Shown in pieces: positions 17,281-25,642 of a stretch of 64,000 nt of DNA. The position numbers and the translations under genes were made by a program. The DNA is from Rhizobium sp. ACO-34A. GTDB lineage: Bacteria; Pseudomonadota; Alphaproteobacteria; Rhizobiales; Rhizobiaceae. The stretch is taken from contig CP021373.1 in NCBI GenBank assembly GCA_002600635.1, positions 372,001 to 436,000 on the forward strand. Reading direction: 5' to 3'. Positions within the stretch are counted from its first letter, which is position 1. Each line of letters starts with the position of its first letter. The notes beneath the pieces are model-generated. The model saw only the letters and a program-made list of their open reading frames with translations, was not told the DNA's origin and did not search any database.

Positions 17281-17955
17281 TCACTCGTCGCCCGGAACGC
17301 CGTAGCTGGGTGCGGCATCGGGCTTCAGCGCCCGCGTGACATAATCTTCCAGCTGCGGTTCGTAGAGCTTCCAAAGGGCCGCAAGCTGGCCGATCGGGTC
17401 TTCCTCCGCCCAGTCGACACGCAGGTCGGCGATCGGCCAGGAAACATTGCGCACCATCAGGAGCCCGGCGGAATGCACCGGCCCCGCCTCACCGCCTGCA
17501 GCCAGTCCGGCGAGCATCGACGCGATCAGCCGCTCCCCGAGCGCACCCTCCGATGCCTCGAAAGCTTCGACCATTCGGGCGGGAACGTCGGTATTGGCCA
17601 GCAGGTTGCCGGCGGCCGCGCAATTTCTGCCCCTGGCAGTGGCGTAGGTCCCGAGCGTATGCTTGCCGGAATGAACAGCGGTATTGCCGTTCGTGTCGAG
17701 CAACACGAGTTGCCGGTATTCCGCGGTCGCGTAACCATCGAGAAGTTTTTTCAGGGCCTTATCCGCATCGAGGCCCGACGCCATGAGGTCCAGCCCCTTG
17801 TGGCCAAGCGACGGGTCGGTAATGTTCTGGGTCGCGACGACGCCGACACCGGCGCGCGCATGGGCACAGCGAGCCGCGACCGCCGGCGAGGACGAAGATA
17901 TCGCGATCCCGAATGTCCCGGTCTTTTCGCACCGGCCGCTGATGGAGAAGGTCAT
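17281..17955 (-). CDS. DUF1028 family protein, putative Ntn-type hydrolase
   Basis: A 224-residue cytoplasmic protein matching the DUF1028 pattern: MTFSISGRCEKTGTFGIAIS at the start, ARAGVGVVATQNITDPSLG, NTAVHSGKHTLG and ENDPIG-like EEDPIGQLAALWKLYEPQ near the end. DUF1028 proteins resemble Ntn hydrolases and are often found beside RidA and peptidase/amidase genes; their reaction is not established. GGAAGGGAAG precedes the ATG at 17955. The RidA gene ends 18 bases upstream, so they are co-transcribed. A role in hydrolysing an amide or lactam intermediate of the pathway is plausible but is only inference from the fold and neighbours. Confidence 0.8.
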   Translation of the reverse strand: MTFSISGRCEKTGTFGIAISSSSPAVAARCAHARAGVGVVATQNITDPSLGHKGLDLMASGLDADKALKKLLDGYATAEYRQLVLLDTNGNTAVHSGKHTLGTYATARGRNCAAAGNLLANTDVPARMVEAFEASEGALGERLIASMLAGLAAGGEAGPVHSAGLLMVRNVSWPIADLRVDWAEEDPIGQLAALWKLYEPQLEDYVTRALKPDAAPSYGVPGDE

Positions 17956-17973
17956 GATGCTTCCCTTCCAGCG

Positions 17974-18390
17974 TCAATCGGGAATGACGGCGGTGACGTC
18001 GATTTCGACCAGCCATTCCGGACGGGCGAGCGCGGAGACGACGATACCCGTCGAGACCGGGAAAACACCCTTCAGCCACTTGCCGACCACGAGATAGACC
18101 TGTTCGCGATAACGCGGATCGATGATGTAGATCACGATCTTGGTGATGTGGCCGAGTTCCGATCCCGCTTCCTCGAGCAGCATCTTGATGTTGTGCATGG
18201 CCTGCTCGGCCTGCGCGGTGACGTCGCCGAGCCCGACACTTTCGGAGGTATCGAGGTTCTGCCCGATCTGCCCGCGCACGAAAACCATGGTGCCTCGCGC
18301 GACGACGGCCTGGCACAGGTCGTTATCCAGCTTCTGCTCCGGATAGGTCTCCTTAGTGTTGAACATGCGGATGCGTTTATGGACGGGCAT
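17974..18390 (-). CDS. RidA/YjgF/RutC family protein
   Basis: A 138-residue protein of the RidA family, small trimeric deaminases that hydrolyse reactive enamine/imine intermediates to ketones and ammonium. The core contains MVFVRGQIGQNL, QAEQAMHNIKMLLEEAG and IIDPRYREQVYLVVG; the Arg of DPRYREQ matches the conserved active-site position. GLGDVTAQ precedes the helix, as in family members. The gene lies 36 bases after the flavin reductase and 18 before DUF1028. In the uracil-degrading Rut pathway the RidA homologue RutC works alongside an LLM monooxygenase and a flavin reductase, both of which are present in this regulon. The natural substrate here is unknown. Confidence 0.85.
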   Translation of the reverse strand: MPVHKRIRMFNTKETYPEQKLDNDLCQAVVARGTMVFVRGQIGQNLDTSESVGLGDVTAQAEQAMHNIKMLLEEAGSELGHITKIVIYIIDPRYREQVYLVVGKWLKGVFPVSTGIVVSALARPEWLVEIDVTAVIPD

Positions 18391-18426
18391 GGAAAAACCT
18401 TTCGAGATGAATGCGAATGGGGCAGG

Positions 18427-18948
18427 TCAGGCGGTGCAGCCGCGCGCCGCGTCGAGGCGTGCCGGACGACCATAGGCGCGGCCGGAATAGATGAGCGGCA
18501 ATCCCTCATCCTCAGTGGAAATGGCCACCACTTCGCCGATGAAAACGTGATGCGTGCCGATCTTCTGTTCGCTTGCCACGCGGCAGTCGAAGGCAACCAG
18601 CCCGCCGTTCAGGCGGGGTGCGCCCGTCGAGCCGGTTTCCCAGGCCGCGCCGGCAAACTTGCCGTCGATGGTATCCTGCCGGCCTGCAAAGCGATCGGAG
18701 ATGGCCGACTGGCTGTCGCGCAGCACGTTGACGCAGAAGCTGCCGTTGTCACGCATCGCCTGGGCGGTCGCGCTGTTCTGGTGCAGGCAGACGAGCAGCG
18801 TCGGTGCCGCTCCATCGGCCGAGACCGACGACATGGCCGAGACCGTCGCGCCCGACCGGCCGGCAGGGCCGTCCGTCGTGACGATGTTGACCGTGCAGCA
18901 GGCGCGGCTCATGGCGCTGAGGAAATCGTTCCGAAGACTGTTTTCCAT
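18427..18948 (-). CDS. Flavin reductase, HpaC/RutF-like
   Basis: A 173-residue NAD(P)H:flavin oxidoreductase of the small HpaC/RutF fold, which makes free reduced flavin for two-component monooxygenases. Recognisable blocks are FLSAMSRACCTVNIVTTDG, GATVSAMSSVSADGAAPTLLV, NGSFCVNVLRDSQ and the C-terminal HHVFIGEVVAI...PLIYSGRAYG. A GGGAG ribosome site precedes the ATG at 18948. It lies 37 bases after the HpaB-type hydroxylase, its obvious partner. It may also serve the LLM monooxygenase further down the regulon, since no second reductase gene is present. Preference for FAD or FMN cannot be read from sequence. Confidence 0.87.
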   Translation of the reverse strand: MENSLRNDFLSAMSRACCTVNIVTTDGPAGRSGATVSAMSSVSADGAAPTLLVCLHQNSATAQAMRDNGSFCVNVLRDSQSAISDRFAGRQDTIDGKFAGAAWETGSTGAPRLNGGLVAFDCRVASEQKIGTHHVFIGEVVAISTEDEGLPLIYSGRAYGRPARLDAARGCTA

Positions 18949-18985
18949 CGTGATTGCTCCCTGGGAGAACGACCGGTTTCGGCCT

Positions 18986-20506
18986 TTATTCTGCGGCGGA
19001 ACGGGTGGCTTGGGTATCGAACCAGCGCGAGACCGCGCTGTCGCCGGGCGTGCGCGTCGTCTCGCCGAGAACCGAGTCCGACAGACCGGCCGCATGCTTG
19101 ACGAATTCCATCGGGCCGTCCCAGTCGAAGTTGCGGTAGACGGCGGCCAGATGCGCGAACGGCGGCGACTGGGCGAAGAGCTGGAAGGTCAGCCGGTGAC
19201 CGGCATAATCCGAGTTCAGCATGTCCCGCGCGAAGGCGAGCAGCTTGCGGCGATCCTCCGCCACCCAGTCCTCGTTGACCGTGTAGAACTTGTCGAGCCA
19301 CGGCTTGGTTTCCGGTGCATCGAAGGAGGCCTTGTCCGGCGTGACGCAGATCTGGCCACCGCAGAGTTCGCGGGTCAGGTGCATCATTTCGTGAAGCTGT
19401 GAGCAGGCAAGCACACGACCGGAATAGAGCAGCGACTGGTTGGGCATGATCAATCCACCCGGCGAACGCTCGGAAAGCGTGATCGCCGCCGTCAGATGAG
19501 CATTGATGCCCTCGCGGTAGCAGGCGAGCTGGGCCAGCTTTTCCTGAACCGCCTGCTGCTTGTCGAGCCCCGTCTGGCGCACGTTGAAAAGGGCCGCGCC
19601 GATCATCATGTCGGCGAGCTTCAGGTTGCGCTGGGTGAAGGCGAACGCGGAGTAACGGTGCAGCGTGGCGCGAATGAACATCGCCGCCTTGGTGTGGCGG
19701 TAGAAGAGAACATTCTCCCACGGGATCAGCACGTCGTCGAAGATCACCAGCGTGTCGACTTCGTCGAACTTGTTCGACAGCGGATAGTCGTCCGCCGGCG
19801 CGCGTCCGGCAAAACCGGTGCGGCAGATGAACTTCAGGTTCGGCGAGTTGAGGTCGCAGATGAAACCGACGGCATAGTCGGAATAGGCCGAGTTGCCCCA
19901 GTTGGCGATGGTCGGCTTGGTGAAGGCCTGATTGGCGTAAGCGGCAGCGGTCTCGTATTTGGCGCCGCGCACCACGATGCCCTGATCGGTTTCCTTGACC
20001 ACATGCAGCAGCATGTCCGGATCCTGCTCCTGCGGCGGCTTGGAGCGGTCACCCTTGGGGTCGGTGTTGGCCGACACATGGAAGGGGTCATGGTGCAGGA
20101 CCTTCAGGATGTGGGTGCGGATGTTTTCCGAAAACTGCGGGTCGACCTCGTTCAAAACGTCCTGGCCGTCGAACAGCGACCACATCTCGCCGACCGTCTC
20201 GTCACCGACGCGGGTGACGATGCCGCCGATATCTTCGAGAACGGTGTCGGTCGCCCGGCGCTTGTCCCACCAGTCGGCCTGGGTGTGAGGCAGCTTGTTG
20301 TTGACCGCGTTCCACTCGCCGTCTTCCTTGTAGGCCATGATATGGCGCGTCGCCGGATCGTGCTGCATGTCGTAGATGCGGGCGCGGATATCCACCAGCG
20401 GCTTGAACATCGGATGTAGGGTCACATCCTTCACACGCTCGCCGTTTACATAAACCTCGCGTGTGCCGCGAATGGAATCCTTGTATTCTGAACCCGTTCT
20501 GATCAT
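18986..20506 (-). CDS. 4-hydroxyphenylacetate 3-hydroxylase (HpaB) family monooxygenase
   Basis: A 506-residue FADH2-dependent oxygenase component of the HpaB family, which hydroxylates phenols and some heteroaromatics using reduced flavin from a partner reductase. Family features are the acyl-CoA-dehydrogenase-like fold, HPMFKPLVDIRARIYDMQHD near the start, DPDMLLHVVKETDQGIVVRG, FDDVLIPWENVLFYR and the C-terminal RDMLNSDYAGHRLTFQLFAQ. The ATG at 20506 has AAGGG upstream; a 15-residue longer form is less likely. The reductase gene follows after 37 bases. Relatives act on 4-hydroxyphenylacetate, chlorophenols, pyrrole-2-carboxylate and pyoverdine precursors, so only the reaction type is secure. 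Confidence 0.85.
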   Translation of the reverse strand: MIRTGSEYKDSIRGTREVYVNGERVKDVTLHPMFKPLVDIRARIYDMQHDPATRHIMAYKEDGEWNAVNNKLPHTQADWWDKRRATDTVLEDIGGIVTRVGDETVGEMWSLFDGQDVLNEVDPQFSENIRTHILKVLHHDPFHVSANTDPKGDRSKPPQEQDPDMLLHVVKETDQGIVVRGAKYETAAAYANQAFTKPTIANWGNSAYSDYAVGFICDLNSPNLKFICRTGFAGRAPADDYPLSNKFDEVDTLVIFDDVLIPWENVLFYRHTKAAMFIRATLHRYSAFAFTQRNLKLADMMIGAALFNVRQTGLDKQQAVQEKLAQLACYREGINAHLTAAITLSERSPGGLIMPNQSLLYSGRVLACSQLHEMMHLTRELCGGQICVTPDKASFDAPETKPWLDKFYTVNEDWVAEDRRKLLAFARDMLNSDYAGHRLTFQLFAQSPPFAHLAAVYRNFDWDGPMEFVKHAAGLSDSVLGETTRTPGDSAVSRWFDTQATRSAAE

Positions 20507-20602
20507 TTCGGACCCTTCAAGTGTCTCGATCTGGTATTTCGATTGCCGCACCGATTATTGGCGGCTTCGTATCGGCTGGAAAATAAAAGTTTCCGGGCTT
20601 CT

Positions 20603-20621
20603 GCTTCGAACAATACGAAGC
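20603..20621 (-). other. Small hairpin between aldolase and hydroxylase genes
   Basis: GCTTCG-AACAATA-CGAAGC gives a six-base-pair stem in the 126-base gap between the aldolase stop and the hydroxylase start. It may be a processing or attenuation site; there is no T-run. Confidence 0.3.
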
Positions 20622-20632
20622 CGAACTCCGCT

Positions 20633-21364
20633 TCAGCTGGCATAGGAAGGATCTTCCCTGTCCAGCATCCGCTTCATTTCTTCGAAGTGGGCGATGGAGA
20701 AGTCGGCAATACCTTCCCAGTCCTGGGCGGTTTTCTCGGCGACATCGTCATCGAGCACATTGAGCGGCTGGCCCGTCGCATAGGCGTTGACCAGGATCTG
20801 GCAGGCGCGCTCGAGCGTGTAGATGTCGTCGAAGGCCTCGCCAATCGTGCCGGAGGTCACCATGACGCCGTGATTGCCCATCATCAGCCGTGACTTGTTG
20901 CCCAGTAGGCGCGAAAGACGGGCGCCCTCGGCTTCAGTGTCGGCCATGCCGCCATAGAGCGTGTCGACGGCGATGCGGTTGAAGTAGCGCGCCGTGTTCT
21001 GGTCGATCGGCTTGACGGTCGGATCTTTCAGCGTCGCGATCGTGGTCGAGTAGATCGGATGAAGGTGGAGCGCGACGCGGATGTGCGGCGCGAGCTTGTG
21101 AAGCTGGCCATGGATGGACCACGCCGTCGGATCGATATCCGGCCGGCTCCTGGCGTCCTCGTCGTCCGCATCGAGCAGGATAAGGTCGCTCGCCCGGATG
21201 GTCGAAAAGTGTTTCCACTTCGGGTTCAGCAGGAACTTGCGGCCATCGGGAGAAACGGCAGCACTGAAATGGTTCGCGACGGCTTCGTGCATGCCGAGCT
21301 TTGCAACGATACGGAAGCAGGCTGCCAGATCGATGCGGATTTGCGTTTCGTCGGGTGCCGTCAT
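20633..21364 (-). CDS. Class II aldolase/adducin family protein
   Basis: A 243-residue protein of the class II aldolase/adducin fold, zinc-dependent enzymes such as fuculose-phosphate aldolase and related decarboxylases. Visible blocks are NHFSAAVSPDGRKFLLNP (near the N-terminal phosphate/oxyanion loop), ALHLHPIYSTTIATLKD with the two metal His in HLH, and LMMGNHGVMVTSGTIGEAF carrying the third His. The start at 21364 has GAGGAG six bases upstream; a 23-codon extension lacks one. It is the first gene of the cluster, with the 33-base element 120 bases upstream. It might split or decarboxylate a ring-opened product. The exact reaction is unknown. Confidence 0.82.
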   Translation of the reverse strand: MTAPDETQIRIDLAACFRIVAKLGMHEAVANHFSAAVSPDGRKFLLNPKWKHFSTIRASDLILLDADDEDARSRPDIDPTAWSIHGQLHKLAPHIRVALHLHPIYSTTIATLKDPTVKPIDQNTARYFNRIAVDTLYGGMADTEAEGARLSRLLGNKSRLMMGNHGVMVTSGTIGEAFDDIYTLERACQILVNAYATGQPLNVLDDDVAEKTAQDWEGIADFSIAHFEEMKRMLDREDPSYAS

Positions 21365-21483
21365 GGTTCTCCTCTTGGTCGCTATGAACAAACTTCGCCC
21401 CGGCTTCGGCAAAGGCTTGCCGATGCTCAACATTGAAGTTTGCGACTTGCTGTTGGGAGAATAAGAGGCCCCGCACCGGGGAA

Positions 21484-21516
21484 TGTAAAATATGAAATTC
21501 CTGATAACTGGTTAGC
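21484..21516 (-). promoter_or_regulatory. Shared 33-base operator/promoter element, copy 2
   Basis: On the plus strand it reads TGTAAAATATGAAATTC, six spacer bases, then ACTGGTTAGC, matching 26 of 33 positions of the element at 16028-16060. It stands about 120 bases before the aldolase start, the same layout as copy 1. The two conserved blocks separated by a variable spacer suggest two LysR half-sites or a site plus a -10 region. Confidence 0.65.
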
Positions 21517-21626
21517 CAAAACCTAGGCGGGGAAATCGTGCCGTCTTGCCATTTCACGATTTCTCTTGGAGGTGGCTTGACCGGCGCTGATGGAGACAAC
21601 GCGGCATCGTCAGGTGTGGCAGGCCG

Positions 21627-22667
21627 TCAGAAGGCCAGCAGTGCTTCCGGCCGGATCGAGACCTTCACCGTCTCGGCATCGTCCGGCAGAGGCTCGGTCA
21701 GGATTGCCGTAACGGGATGTTCCAGCCCCTCGACGCGCAGGACCACTTTCTCCGAGGCTCCGAGAAAAATCCGCTCTTCGATGCGTGCCGGGTAATCCCC
21801 CATATCCGCCGAGATCCTGATGGCATTCGGACGGACATAAAGGGTCTGGGCGCCTTCGCGCCGGGCAATGGGGGCGAGAACAAAGCTGCCGATGGCGGTC
21901 TCGAAGCGACCGTCCCGATAGGAGCCGGGGATCCTGTTGAAGGTGCCGAAGAAATCCGCGACATATGCGGTCCCGGGACGGCCGTAGATATCGCGCGGCG
22001 TTCCCGCCTGCACGATCTCGCCTGCGCGCATCAGCACGACGCGATCCCCTGACGACAGGGCTTCCTCCGGATCATGCGTCACCATGATCACCGTCGTTCC
22101 CGCTGAGCGCAGGACAGACAGCGTCTCGGTGCGCACGCGCTCCCGCAGCCCCTGATCCAGATTTGAAAAGGGCTCGTCCAGCAGGATGACCGAAGGTCTG
22201 GGTGCAAGGGCACGGGCAAGCGCGACGCGCTGCTGCTCGCCACCCGAAAGCGTATGGGGAAAGCGATCGGCAAGATGCGTGATGCCGACACGCGCCATGA
22301 TGTCGGAGACGGTTGCCAGAGCCTCGCGCCGGGGACCTCGCTTCAGTCCGAACAGGATATTGTCGCGGGCCGAGAGGTGCGGGAAGAGAGCGTAGTCCTG
22401 GAACACGAACCCGATGCCACGACGTTCGGGTTCGACGAAGTCACCGCCATCGACCATGCGATCGCCGAGAAAGACGCGCCCGGTATCAGCGGCCTCCACG
22501 CCGGCGATGATACGCAGCAGCGTGGACTTGCCGCAGCCGGAATGACCGACGAGCGACACGATCTCTCCGCTGGCGATTTCCAGGGAAATGCCCTTTGCGG
22601 CGGCAGTATCGCCGAACGTGCGGCCGACATTGTCGAGCCTTACAGCCGGTTTTAGTTGCATGTTCAT
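21627..22667 (-). CDS. fbpC: Iron(III) ABC transporter ATPase
   Basis: A 346-residue ATPase of the FbpC/CysA/PotA branch that powers ferric iron import with the permease and binding protein encoded just upstream. Walker A is LVGHSGCGKSTLLR, the signature is LSGGEQQRVALAR, Walker B is VILLDEPFSNLD and the switch His is in VTHDPEEA. A C-terminal TOBE-like domain of about 100 residues follows. GGGAG lies before the ATG at 22667, which is only 13 bases after the permease stop. It is last in the fbpA-fbpB-fbpC operon. Thiamine or sulfate transport could give a similar ATPase; the binding protein identifies iron. Confidence 0.87.
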   Translation of the reverse strand: MNMQLKPAVRLDNVGRTFGDTAAAKGISLEIASGEIVSLVGHSGCGKSTLLRIIAGVEAADTGRVFLGDRMVDGGDFVEPERRGIGFVFQDYALFPHLSARDNILFGLKRGPRREALATVSDIMARVGITHLADRFPHTLSGGEQQRVALARALAPRPSVILLDEPFSNLDQGLRERVRTETLSVLRSAGTTVIMVTHDPEEALSSGDRVVLMRAGEIVQAGTPRDIYGRPGTAYVADFFGTFNRIPGSYRDGRFETAIGSFVLAPIARREGAQTLYVRPNAIRISADMGDYPARIEERIFLGASEKVVLRVEGLEHPVTAILTEPLPDDAETVKVSIRPEALLAF

Positions 22668-22680
22668 CGCGTCTCCCGGA

Positions 22681-24393
22681 TCACTGTCTTGCCGCGGTCA
22701 AGGCTTTGGAGGGGCCGCCCGGTTCGTTTCGTCCCAGGCGGGAAAGCAGGATGACGGGCAGAATGCTGATGGCAACGATGGCGAGCGCCGCAATCGACGC
22801 CTCTTCATAGGTGCCTCGCGCCGCTTCTCCATAGAGATGGGTGGCGAATGTCTCGACATTGAGAGGACGCAACAGCAGCGTCGCCGGCAGTTCCTTCACG
22901 CAATCGACGAAGACCAGAAGCGTCGCTGCGGAAATGGCCGTCTTCGACAGCGGCAGATGCACATGGCGAAACGTTCCGACCGTTGTCTGCCCGAGCGTGC
23001 GCGAGGCGTGGTCAAGCGACAGCGGCACACGCGACAGGCCGGCCTCGATCCCACCCGCCGAAATCGCGAGGAAACGCATCGTCAGGGCGTAGATCAGGGC
23101 GGCCCCCGATCCCATGAACAGCAGGCCTGTGGAGATGCCGAACAGGTCCGACGCCGTGCGATCGATGGAGCGGTCGAGGCCGGCGAGCACGATGAGCACG
23201 CCGATTGCGACAACGGTGCCGGGTGCGGCGTAGCCAACAGTCGAGATCCTGAGCAATAGCGCGGATAACCGGCCCGGTCGTACACGGGTTGCGTAGGCGA
23301 CAGCCATGCCAAGCCCGAGCGTGACGATCGTGGCGAGCGCCGCAATCGTCACGGTGTTGATGGCTTCGTCCAGAATGCGCGGCGAGAGGCCCGCGAACCG
23401 GTAGCGTTTCCAGGCTTCGGTCGCCAGATAGAGGGCGGGGGCAACGAAACCGAGCAGAACCGGAAGGGAGCCGGCGAAGAGAAACAGCAGGCCTTTCGAC
23501 AGCCTGACCTTTTGCGGCGTCAGGCCCCGCGCGCGTCGGGTATCCACGGCATAGCGCTGCTTGCGCCGGGCGAGGCGTTCAAGCCCCACCAGCACGACCA
23601 CGATCAGCAGCAAGGCGAGCGCGATCTGGGAGGCGCCGGGCAGGTCGTTGCGGCTGATCCAGGTCGTATAGATCGAGACCGTCAGGGTCCGCACGCCCAG
23701 AAACTCGGCGGCGCCGACATCGTTGAGCGTTTCCATCAGCGCAAGGGCGATGCCGATGGCGACGGCCGGCCGCGCGAGCGGCAATGCAACGCGCCAGAAG
23801 ACCGCGCGACGGGAAACCCCGAGAGTTCGGGCGGCATCTATGAGATTGCCGGACTGCGTGAGAAACATCGCGCGGGTCGGAATGTAGACATAGGGGTAGA
23901 GCACGAAGCCGAGCAGAAGAATGCAGCCGGTCATGGAGCGGATGTCCGGCAACCGGAACTGTCTCGGGCTCTCGAAGCCCAGCATCCAGCGGATGGCCCC
24001 CTGCACCGAACCGATCGGGTGCAGGATGTCCAGATAGGCATAGGCGATGATGTAGGTGGGCACGGCAAGCGGCAACAGCAGCGCCCATTCGAGCACGCGT
24101 CGTCCGGGAAATTCATACGCCGTCACCAGCCAGGCCGTCGTCGTGCCGATGGCGGCGGTAACGAACCCCACGCCGCAGAGCAGGATGATCGTGTCGACAA
24201 TGGCGACCGGCAGGACGGTGGAGAAAAGATGTCCCCAGAGACCTGCCGAGCCTTTCACCGCTTCCAGCATCAGGCCGATCACGGGAAGCATGACGATCAG
24301 GCCTGCCAGGATGGAAGCCAGCAGCCAGCCTTGACCTGAACGTCTGGCCTTTCTCGTGACCAGCGGTCCAACGATCTGCGAGCTGGAAGACAT
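22681..24393 (-). CDS. fbpB: Iron(III) ABC transporter permease, two-domain
   Basis: A 570-residue inner-membrane permease with two repeated permease halves and about twelve membrane helices, the usual architecture of FbpB/SfuB. Each half has its coupling loop: DAARTLGVSRRAVFWRVALP in the first and HASRTLGQTTVGTFRHVHLP in the second. Unlike the fused polyamine-type permease at 10404-12185, a two-domain chain is normal for this family. I chose the ATG at 24393 (MSSSSQIVGPL); the longer in-frame start is a TTG at 24429 inside the fbpA-fbpB hairpin region. The gene lies 67 bases after fbpA and 13 before fbpC. Confidence 0.87.
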   Translation of the reverse strand: MSSSSQIVGPLVTRKARRSGQGWLLASILAGLIVMLPVIGLMLEAVKGSAGLWGHLFSTVLPVAIVDTIILLCGVGFVTAAIGTTTAWLVTAYEFPGRRVLEWALLLPLAVPTYIIAYAYLDILHPIGSVQGAIRWMLGFESPRQFRLPDIRSMTGCILLLGFVLYPYVYIPTRAMFLTQSGNLIDAARTLGVSRRAVFWRVALPLARPAVAIGIALALMETLNDVGAAEFLGVRTLTVSIYTTWISRNDLPGASQIALALLLIVVVLVGLERLARRKQRYAVDTRRARGLTPQKVRLSKGLLFLFAGSLPVLLGFVAPALYLATEAWKRYRFAGLSPRILDEAINTVTIAALATIVTLGLGMAVAYATRVRPGRLSALLLRISTVGYAAPGTVVAIGVLIVLAGLDRSIDRTASDLFGISTGLLFMGSGAALIYALTMRFLAISAGGIEAGLSRVPLSLDHASRTLGQTTVGTFRHVHLPLSKTAISAATLLVFVDCVKELPATLLLRPLNVETFATHLYGEAARGTYEEASIAALAIVAISILPVILLSRLGRNEPGGPSKALTAARQ

Positions 24394-24416
24394 GCAAACA
24401 TCCATCAGATGGAACG

Positions 24417-24452
24417 GCGGCGCCTCCAATCGTGTCCGACCGGAAGCGCCGC
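24417..24452 (-). promoter_or_regulatory. Hairpin between fbpA and fbpB
   Basis: GCGGCGCCTCC (24417-24427) and GGAAGCGCCGC (24442-24452) pair over eleven positions with one wobble, starting eight bases after the fbpA stop. Such hairpins commonly keep binding-protein mRNA levels above those of the permease. Confidence 0.5.
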
Positions 24453-24460
24453 TTTTTCGA

Positions 24461-25483
24461 TTAGTTGTCGAAGCCGACCTTGTCGACCAGCTCGCTTGCC
24501 TGCTTGCGAAGGCCGATGATTTCCGACAGGGGCTTGTTGTCGATCTTCAGCTCGCCAAAGGAGGCAATGATCGGATCGACAGGAGCGCCTGCCTTGACCG
24601 GATATTCGTAATTGGCTTCGGCATAGATCTTCTGGGCCTCGTCGGAGACGAGATATTCCAGGAACTTCACGGCCTCGGCCTTGTTCGGCGCGTTCTTGGC
24701 AACGGCTGCGCCGCTGATGTTGACCTGGGTTCCACCGTCCTTGAAGGTCGGCAGGACCACCTTGATCGCCTCAACCCACTTGGACTGTTCCTCGCCGCCC
24801 TTGCCGGACTTCATCAGGCCGACATAGTAGGAATTGGCGATGCCGATATCGCAAATGCCGCCGAGAATATCCTTGGCCGCGTCGCGGTCGCCGCCGGCAG
24901 CCTTGCGTGCCAGGTTGGCCTTCACGCCGGTCAGCCACTTCTCGGTTTCTTCAGCGCCGTAATGGGCGATGTAATCGGCAAACAGGGCCGTGTTGTAGGG
25001 GTGCTGGCCCGAACGGATGCAGACCTTGCCCTTCCACTTCGGATCGGCGAGATCTTCATAGTTGAAGGAAGCGAGATCGAGGTCCTTGGCGACATAGAGC
25101 ACGCGAGCACGCATGGACAGGCCGAACCAATGGCCCTTTTCGTCGCGCAGTTCAGCCGGAATGGCATCGTTCAGGACCGAGGATTCGACCGCCTGGGTCA
25201 CGCCCTTCTCCGCGAGGTCCGCAAGATTGCCGGCATCGACGGCCATCAGGAGGTCGGCAGGCGAGCTTGCGCCTTCCGAGGCGACGCGCTCGGCCAGACC
25301 ATCCTTCATGAAAACGGTGTTGACCTTGGTGCCGGTCGACTTGGTGTAGGCTTCAAGAAGAGGCGCAATGAGCGCCGGCTCACGGGTCGTGTAGACATTG
25401 ATTTCGGCTGCAGACACGAACGTCGGTGCGCACAGGGCGGACGTGGCAAGAAGCACGGAAGTCAGAAGGGTCTTGGCTTTCAT
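24461..25483 (-). CDS. fbpA: Periplasmic iron(III)-binding protein
   Basis: A 340-residue ferric-iron-binding protein of the FbpA/HitA family. A Sec signal peptide (MKAKTLLTSVLLATSALCAP, cleaved near VSAAE) precedes the mature start EINVYTTREPALIAPLL. The tandem tyrosines of SYYVG, the usual Fe(III) ligands, are present, as are GKVCIRSGQHPYNTA and the GNLADLAEKG turn. The ATG at 25483 has GGGGAG six bases upstream; 31 codons of in-frame extension are ignored. It is the first gene of the operon and a hairpin follows. I saw no clear Fur or RirA box in the 160 bases upstream, only a dyad at 25616-25629. Confidence 0.88.
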   Translation of the reverse strand: MKAKTLLTSVLLATSALCAPTFVSAAEINVYTTREPALIAPLLEAYTKSTGTKVNTVFMKDGLAERVASEGASSPADLLMAVDAGNLADLAEKGVTQAVESSVLNDAIPAELRDEKGHWFGLSMRARVLYVAKDLDLASFNYEDLADPKWKGKVCIRSGQHPYNTALFADYIAHYGAEETEKWLTGVKANLARKAAGGDRDAAKDILGGICDIGIANSYYVGLMKSGKGGEEQSKWVEAIKVVLPTFKDGGTQVNISGAAVAKNAPNKAEAVKFLEYLVSDEAQKIYAEANYEYPVKAGAPVDPIIASFGELKIDNKPLSEIIGLRKQASELVDKVGFDN

Positions 25484-25615
25484 GGAAAACTCCCCGGATG
25501 TAGGGCCAAGAGCGAGATGCCCGCATGCTGGCCCGAGTTTCGATGCTGATTTCGTCTTCTGGCGAAATCTATTCAACGAGACTCCACTTATCCGCCCGGA
25601 CGTGGACAGGCTATG

Positions 25616-25629
25616 CGGACCAAGGTCCG
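25616..25629. promoter_or_regulatory. CGGACC-AA-GGTCCG dyad upstream of fbpA
   Basis: A perfect six-base inverted repeat with a two-base centre, in the gap between the response regulator stop and fbpA. The loop is too short for a stable RNA hairpin, so an operator for a DNA-binding protein is more likely. No binder can be named. Confidence 0.35.
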
Positions 25630-25642
25630 TATCAGCTGTGGT

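Noticed and set aside
25484-25642. Fur box upstream of fbpA
   Set aside because: I could find no 19-base Fur-like palindrome or RirA-type motif, only the CGGACC dyad.
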